DNA from: Silene conica
Taxonomy: Eukaryota > Streptophyta > Magnoliopsida > Caryophyllales > Caryophyllaceae
Direction of reading: 5' to 3'
DNA length: 64,000 nucleotides
NCBI GenBank assembly: GCA_029255685.2
Contig: CM055317.2
Location: 15,393,501-15,457,500 of the forward strand
Shown: piece by piece, positions 58,457-64,000 of the stretch
Layout: each line of letters begins with the position of its first letter
How positions within the stretch are numbered: position 1 is the first letter of the stretch
Translations under genes and position numbers: made by a program
Notes under the pieces: generated by a model
Databases searched by the model: none
The model's input: only the letters and a program-made list of their open reading frames with translations
What the model was told of the DNA's origin: nothing

Positions 58457-60589
58457 TTTAAAAGGCAGATATAAAATGATCTACAAATGAGAAAATAAAT
58501 AAACATGAGAAATCAATGAATTTAAAATCTTTTTAAACAAAGATATACAACATAATATAAACGATCTCACTCAGAGAATTATATAATGTATCCCAAGACC
58601 CAAATCCTGATTTGGTGAGTTATTAACCCTTTAACTGGTTCTACATTAGAACTCTTAGTCGACAAATTTCTTAAATTTATCTATTAGCCCACAATGATTT
58701 CAATAGCTTGATTGAATCATTGTGTTGAGATCAACTAGGTCACAACACACTACTTACCCGAGGTAGAATGGGTCCATATGAAGATAACAACAGGTCCTAT
58801 ATATGCCCACCGACGAACAAAGGATTCATAGCTGTTTGATCTAGAAGGGCTAAAGTCTCAATTTTATAAAGAGTGAGATCCCATCAGATCACTATTTTAA
58901 ACTCATTTAAGTGAACTATTTGATATGAGTAGGAATGAGTGATGGCAAAAAAAAACATCATATGCCAAAATGCAAAATAATCTACATGAGTCATTTTACA
59001 TGCATATAGGTGGTTTGGTTTAGGCGGAACATAATGATATGCAACATTCAAGCAATAAAGATAAGAAAGTAAAACATTAAAATCCTAGTGTGGCTTATCC
59101 TATGAAAAACAGTAGATACAACTTGGAATCCAATCACATGGACCCTAGAAGCTGCATGGATCACCGTTCTTCATCTCGAGAGTAAACTGGAAATAGAAAC
59201 CCGGATGCATCAAACTCCTCTTCTTCTTTTTCTTCTTTGTTCTAAGCTATTACAATGTAAATCCTATTTACATTTAACCTAAAATAAAGAAAAATTAAAA
59301 TACAAAGCGGAGATGCGAGATCTCATAAATTACATCACTTGATTACTTTCCACCATTACCGAAAAGTAACCAAAAACTAAAGCCACACTAGATTACATGA
59401 TTATACTTGACAACAATTGTAAAAATAAATTCAACCTTCATTGAAAAACAATATCATTAACAATATAATAAAACATTCATAATGTAATATTACCCAAACC
59501 ACCATTAATTTTAAAATTACATGTCACACATGTAAACCATAATCCAAATAAATTCCAAACAATTTTAGAATCTAGTAAGTATCATCAATTAAATATAATA
59601 AACCTTTTAAAATAAATAAATGATTAAGTAACCGAAAATATATCAAATAATTTTCGTTTATTTTCTTTCTTTCCCACGGCAATCACACGGTTATACCCTT
59701 TTTTTTTCGAAAAAAAAAATTGTTACAATTACAAAACATCTTTTATAATTTAGTTAATACGAATATTATCTCATAATATAAATAAAAACGAAAACAAATA
59801 AAATAACCCTAAAATCCAATTTTACGGTTTTTTAATACCCCTGTTTTTGTTATCTTTATAAATTTGTTCTAATTATAAATCTTTATTTATAATTTAGTTA
59901 ATATAAATTATCATATAATATTAATAAAAACAAAAGCAACAAATCACAAAATTTAGGGTAGGGCCGAAAAAAAAACTTGCGGTCCAATATTATACGTTTT
60001 TTTTTGTCAAAAAAGACAATTACTCATATTATCAAATAATATCATGTAAATTGACATATTCATAACATATTATACTATTTCCTTAAATGGTATAATCAAG
60101 GTAGAAATAGATTTTGGAAACTTTACTAATTCGTGAACTTTCTTAAAATCACTCATAGTAACACAAAAATCATCTCATAATTTTGTGTTATAGTTCTAAT
60201 CATATTAGGTTTTTGAAAATTTCCAAATATTTTCATCAAGATTAAATTTTTTTAATTCATGTGAACAATATTCATTCATCTTAACAATTTAAAACAAATT
60301 AATCTAACTCTAACAATATCTTGATTGAACTTTTAATAATCATTGATCTATATCATTGTTATGAGCATCATCACATGATAATTATTTTAACAATTAAAAA
60401 TAACAAAATAAAAAAAAAAAACGAAACCAAAAAAAATTTAGTCGTGACATATCACAAAAAAAACAGACCGGAAAAAAAAAACCTTTTTTTCTTTTTTTTT
60501 TTTATAAACCGTGAAAAATATGTGTGCCGTGGGATTTTAATTCTCAATTAATTATCAAAACGATTTTGAACAATGGCTTTGATACCACT
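58457..60589 (-). other. Element C leader and primer binding site
   Basis: Non-coding and A+T-rich, with poly(A)/poly(T) tracts at about 59700-59720, 60000 and 60405-60505. It ends at the primer site (minus strand TGGTATCAAAGCC, plus 60575-60587) beside the right LTR. A 2.1-kb leader is long for a copia element. No insertion ends are recognised within it. Confidence 0.6.
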
Positions 60590-62367
60590 TGTAGGAAATA
60601 ATTTCTTAAATTACTCATAAAAGTATTAATTTAATTAATATTGCTAAGGTTTATATCAAAAATGTATTGATATTAAACCAATAGAACTGAAATAATAGGA
60701 CAAGGATCATAGAAATAACTTTTGGTCCTATATGAGATCGGCCTAAGAACAACCTAGTATAAACCCAAACTTCAAGGTAGAAGTTCTCCTTAGATTGCAC
60801 CCAAGACGACTGAGAAAGATTCCCTCAAAGCTCCTCCTAAATTACTATTAATTATTTTAGATGATTTATTTTGGGATTAAGATGATAAACTAATAAAGGA
60901 GAATAAGAGAGGAAAAACGTTTTCTTCTTGTGTATCCAACCTCACGGCCGAAACCCTCTATATATAGGGTTTTGGTTTGTGTTGGTATTGTACTTCAATT
61001 AGGAAACCTCATTATAATATAATATTTTGAGTCAGTTTCCTTATTCCGAACTTCCTTAAAATATCATGGGTTTTTTGTCTAACACCACCTTTAAAAAACT
61101 TTTTCTTCCAAACACGACCTTTAAAAAAATAATTTGTCAAACACCACCTTTAATAAACTTTTTTTTGTCAAACACCACATTTTGACCAAAGTTTCAGCGT
61201 TTGTGATGGGGTGACTTTGAGTCGATGTTTGAGATAGCATACGAGGTCGGTTTAGAGTGTTGTTGAACTCGTTGGAAAGCTGGGAGTACATGCTTTCCAA
61301 TGGTTGTCAAAACGGTGGTCAAAGATGTCCTTATGTGGGGTAGATTGATGTGTAAAGTAAGGTTGATTAGAGAAATAGCTAGAAATTTGGGTTTACGAGT
61401 TGTTAGAGGAGTTTTCGAGGGTCTTTAAATGGGGACATGATGTTTGGTTTGATTTAAAATTTGGTATGTAGGTTGAGGGGAGGGCAAGGTATGTCACAGT
61501 TGTGTTCACTGTGGTGGTTGTTGGTGCAAGTGGTGGTTCAACGGGAGTGAATTGACCCACGAAAAATCCTATTTCAACTTAAATTAACCCTATGTGACTA
61601 GCCTTACTTTACACATCAATCTACCCCACATAAGGACACTTTTGATCACCGTGTTGACAACCGTTGGAAAGCCTGTACTCCCAGCTTTCCAACGAGTTCA
61701 AGAACACTCTAAAGCGACCTTGTTTGCTATCTCAAACATCGACTGAAAGTCACCCCATCACAAACGTTGAAACTTTGGCCAAAATGTGGTGTTTGACAAA
61801 AAAAAGTTTATTAAAGGTGGTATTTGACAAATTATTTTTTTAAAGGTGGTGTTTGGAAGAAAAAGTTTTTTAAAGGTGGTGTTAGACAAAAAACCCAAAT
61901 ATCATATATATTTTAATACTTTTCGGTATACAAATTTAATTCTCGGAGAATATTAATTAATTATCTTATAATTAATTAATCCCAATTATATTTTTCTATC
62001 ATATATTAAAATATAATTAATAAATATAACTTTTATATATATTTATTAGAATTAACATTTAATTCATTTCTCCTAGTTATTATTTAATCATATTAAATTT
62101 TTATCATCTACTTAACTACATTTAGCTAAGTTTAGCATTTATGCAATTATATCAATATATAATCACATTTCTCAGTACTATCCTATAGGTGTGACCTTTA
62201 GGGATCAGCTGATTATCGCCATCATATGACAGTAACGTCAAACTTCTAGTGAGCCAATCGTTACCGATAAACGTTAATCAACTGATTAATATACTAAGTA
62301 TCCCTGCGTGATCCTGTAAAAGATTTACTCAAATAATCACACACTGTGGAGGACATTTACTCCAACA
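60590..62367 (-). repeat. 5' LTR of element C (right copy), interrupted by MITE I
   Basis: Matches 46692-47630 from TGTAGGAAATAATTTC to ACTCCAACA once 829 bp of MITE I and a 9-bp duplication are removed (940 bp). It is followed by the target duplication atttt and the resumed RT of element B. Confidence 0.9.
61068..61896. mobile_element. Mutator-like foldback MITE I; 9-bp TSD aaatatcat
   Basis: The ends GGGTTTTTTGTCTAACACCA and the exact reverse complement start long inverted arms of about 300 bp (61068-61370 and 61600-61896), with about 230 bp between. The outer 110 bp of each arm are themselves built from a phrase like CAAACACCACCTTTAAAAAA repeated four times. The duplication aaatatcat lies at 61059-61067 and 61897-61905. 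The left LTR of C shows the empty site. Long arms and a 9-bp duplication fit Mutator-like MITEs. No transposase is encoded. Confidence 0.85.
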
Positions 62368-62372
62368 ATTTT

Positions 62373-63057
62373 TGCACATTGCCAAACACAAAACCCTATA
62401 CGTTCTTATCTACGTTATCGACATAATTGTAACAGGCCCAAACCCAGCCCACATTGCCCAATTTATCTCCCAAATATCCACAAAATTTTCACTCAAAGAT
62501 CTTGGTCCTCAATCCTATTTTCTCGGCATAAAGGTGACACTGACCAAAACTGGTTTACACCTAAATCAAAATAAATACATGTTTGTCCTACTCTATAAAT
62601 ATAACATGCATGGATGCAACCCATCCACCACTCTCATGTTAACCGATCCTCTCGTAAAATAACCAACCATCCTATTGAAAACAAGGGTGATTATCGCTCC
62701 ATTGTTGGCAGCTTGCAATAGCTCGCTCAATCCGACATTGCATATTCAATCGTCAAACCGGCACAATTTTTCACTCAACCTACCACAACTCACTAGTCAG
62801 CTCTAAAAAGACTCTTAGGTTATCTCAAAGGCACACTAAACCTTGGTATTCAACTCATGAAAACTACTCCCTTGTGTCTTCATGCCTTTTGTGATATCGA
62901 TTGTGCCGGCAACCCAACCTATTATGTATACACAACCGGGTACAATATCTACCTTGACAATAATCCTACATCATGGTCATCTCAAAAACAACGTGCTCTA
63001 CCTAGGTCCTCCACCGAGGCCAAATTTCGTGGTACCGCCGATACCAGCGCTGGAGTT
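62373..63057 (+). pseudogene. Element B reverse transcriptase C-terminal part and RNase H
   Basis: The copia RT frame resumes just after the duplication atttt of element C. The catalytic block reads LIYVIDIIVTG, where the usual first Asp of YVDD is Ile, so the active site is lost. FSLKDLGPQSYFLGIKV follows, then after a stop the YRSIVGSLQ-type connection and RNase H: LHAFCDIDCAGNP, SWSSQKQRALPRSSTEAKFR. It is cut by the breakpoint of a tandem duplication at 63057/63058, before the usual end of RNase H. Confidence 0.85.
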
Positions 63058-64000
63058 TTACTTTACACATCAATCTACCCCACATAAGGACACTTTTGAC
63101 CACCGTGTTGACAACCGTTGGAAAGCCTGTACTCCCAGCTTTCCAACGAGTTCAAGAACACTCTAAAGCGACCTTGTTTGCTATCTCAAACATCGACTGA
63201 AAGTCACCCCATCACAAACGCTGAAACTTTGGCCAAAATGTGGTGTTTGACAAAAAAAAGTTTATTAAAGGTGGTGTTTGACAAATTATTTTTTTAAAGG
63301 TGGTGTTTGGAAGAAAAAGTTTTTTAAAGGTGGTGTTAGACAAAAAACCCAAATATCATATATATTTTAATACTTTTCGGTATACAAATTTAATTCCCGG
63401 AGAATATTAATTAATTATCTTATAATTAATTAATCCCAATTATATTTTTCTATCATATATTAAAATATAATTAATAAATATAACTTTTATATATATTTAT
63501 TAGAATTAACATTTAATTCATTCCTCCTAGTTATTATTTAATCATATTAAATTTTTATCATCTACTTAACTACATTTAGCTAAGTTTAGCATTTATGCAA
63601 TTATATCAATATATAATCACATTTCTCAGTACTATCCTATAGGTGTGACCTTTAGGGATCAGCTGATTATCGCCATCATATGACAGTAACGTCAAACTTC
63701 TAGTGAGCCAATCGTTACCGATAAACGTTAATCAACTGATTAATATACTAAGTATCCCTGCGTGATCCTGTAAAAGATTTACTCAAATAATCACACACTG
63801 TGGAGGACATTTACTCCAACAATTTTTGCACATTGCCAACCACAAAACCCTATACGTTCTTATCTACGTTATCGACATAATTGTAACAGGCCCAAACCCA
63901 GCCCACATTGCCCAATTTATCTCCCAAATATCCACAAAATTTTCACTCAAAGATCTTGGTCCTCAATCCTATTTTCTCGGCATAAAGGTGACACTGACCA
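63058..64000. repeat. Second copy of a 1454-bp tandem duplication (continues past window)
   Basis: 63058 onward repeats 61604 onward with a constant offset of 1454 and no indel seen: right arm of MITE I (63058-63350), end of the C LTR (to about 63821), then element B RT again (63827-64000). A handful of substitutions separate the copies. The first unit ends inside B RNase H (63057). The duplication therefore came after B, C and I were already nested. Confidence 0.9.

Larger units (their letters stand above)
46692..62367 (-). mobile_element. Ty1/copia element C with three nested insertions; TSD atttt
   Basis: The LTRs are 46692-47630 (939 bp) and 60590-62367 (940 bp after removing MITE I and its duplication). 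Target duplications atttt lie at 46687-46691 and 62368-62372. On the minus strand the LTR starts TGTTGGAGTAAATG and ends TTTCCTACA. The primer site TGGTATCAAAGCC (plus 60575-60587) and the polypurine tract AAGTGGGAGAT (plus 47631-47641) fit the minus-strand orientation. Coding order is gag, protease, integrase, RT, RNase H. It is interrupted by G within pol and by P within RNase H. Confidence 0.95.
15291..64000 (+). mobile_element. Ty1/copia element B (Ale/Retrofit-like), decayed host of both nested blocks, 3' end beyond window
   Basis: The pieces lie at 15291-17874, 46012-46691 and 62373-63057, with a duplicated fragment from 63825. They are interrupted by gypsy D (TSD ctcat) and copia C (TSD atttt). 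In order they give a short 5' LTR, primer site, gag, protease, integrase, reverse transcriptase and RNase H, which is the copia domain order. Each nested element sits between target duplications, so the domain order of B resumes exactly across each insertion. Many stops and frame changes mark it as the oldest layer. The Ale/Retrofit assignment rests on the very short LTR and the gag style and is an inference. Confidence 0.8.

Noticed and set aside
63058-63350. A second, truncated copy of MITE I
   Set aside because: The constant 1454-bp offset with flanking C LTR and B sequence shows it is part of a tandem duplication and not another insertion.

Overview
The window reads as repeat-dense nuclear DNA of a flowering plant. 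Everything recognisable is a plant transposable element: Ty3/gypsy Tat and Tekay-like families, Ty1/copia families, PIF/Harbinger-like and Mutator-like MITEs, and solo LTRs. I found no host gene, tRNA, rRNA or CRISPR array. The species cannot be fixed from the sequence; a eudicot is likely, and Caryophyllales is only a guess.

Layout. 1-6372 is the 3' half of a Tat-lineage gypsy element: RT, two RNase H domains, integrase, an antisense four-exon gene, and a probable 3' LTR. 6373-8703 is AT-rich spacer with old duplications. 8709-14805 is a coding-free copia element on the minus strand (A; TSD ataag). From about 15291 to the right edge runs a decayed plus-strand copia element (B), which hosts two large nested blocks.

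Block 1 (17875-46006, TSD ctcat) is gypsy element D on the minus strand. D lacks gag-pol but carries a broken Athila-ORF1-like gene. That gene is split by E (21244-31732, TSD gaggg), a nearly intact Tekay-type chromovirus. D also holds a MITE (32983-33664) and element H (33869-43960, TSD caaac), which has LTRs but no coding interior. The left LTR of H contains a solo LTR, F (34822-37502, TSD tgcgg). The order of insertion is therefore B, D, H, F, with E inside D separately.

Block 2 (46692-62367, TSD atttt) is copia element C on the minus strand. It carries a 3.06-kb palindrome (P, 48503-51559, TSD ttatc), a solo LTR (G, 53250-56226, TSD ctgtt), and a Mutator-like MITE inside its right LTR (I, 61068-61896, 9-bp TSD). 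After C, the reverse transcriptase of B resumes. A tandem duplication with a 1454-bp period then repeats a mosaic of I, the C LTR and B up to the window edge.

The most unusual signals are structural. (1) P is a near-complete hairpin with a 6-nt loop that was integrated as one unit with a 5-bp TSD. (2) The LTRs of E, F and G carry arrays of short hairpins: a conserved core of about 20 nt sits between stems that differ from unit to unit but remain self-complementary. (3) The same LTRs carry a second hairpin family built on CCGG palindromes; two collapses in it account for the whole 4-bp length difference between the two E LTRs. (4) A short stem-loop next to the polypurine tract recurs in D, E and H with compensatory base changes. 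(5) The antisense gene of the Tat element can be spliced on paper into one 620-codon frame, with every junction in phase.
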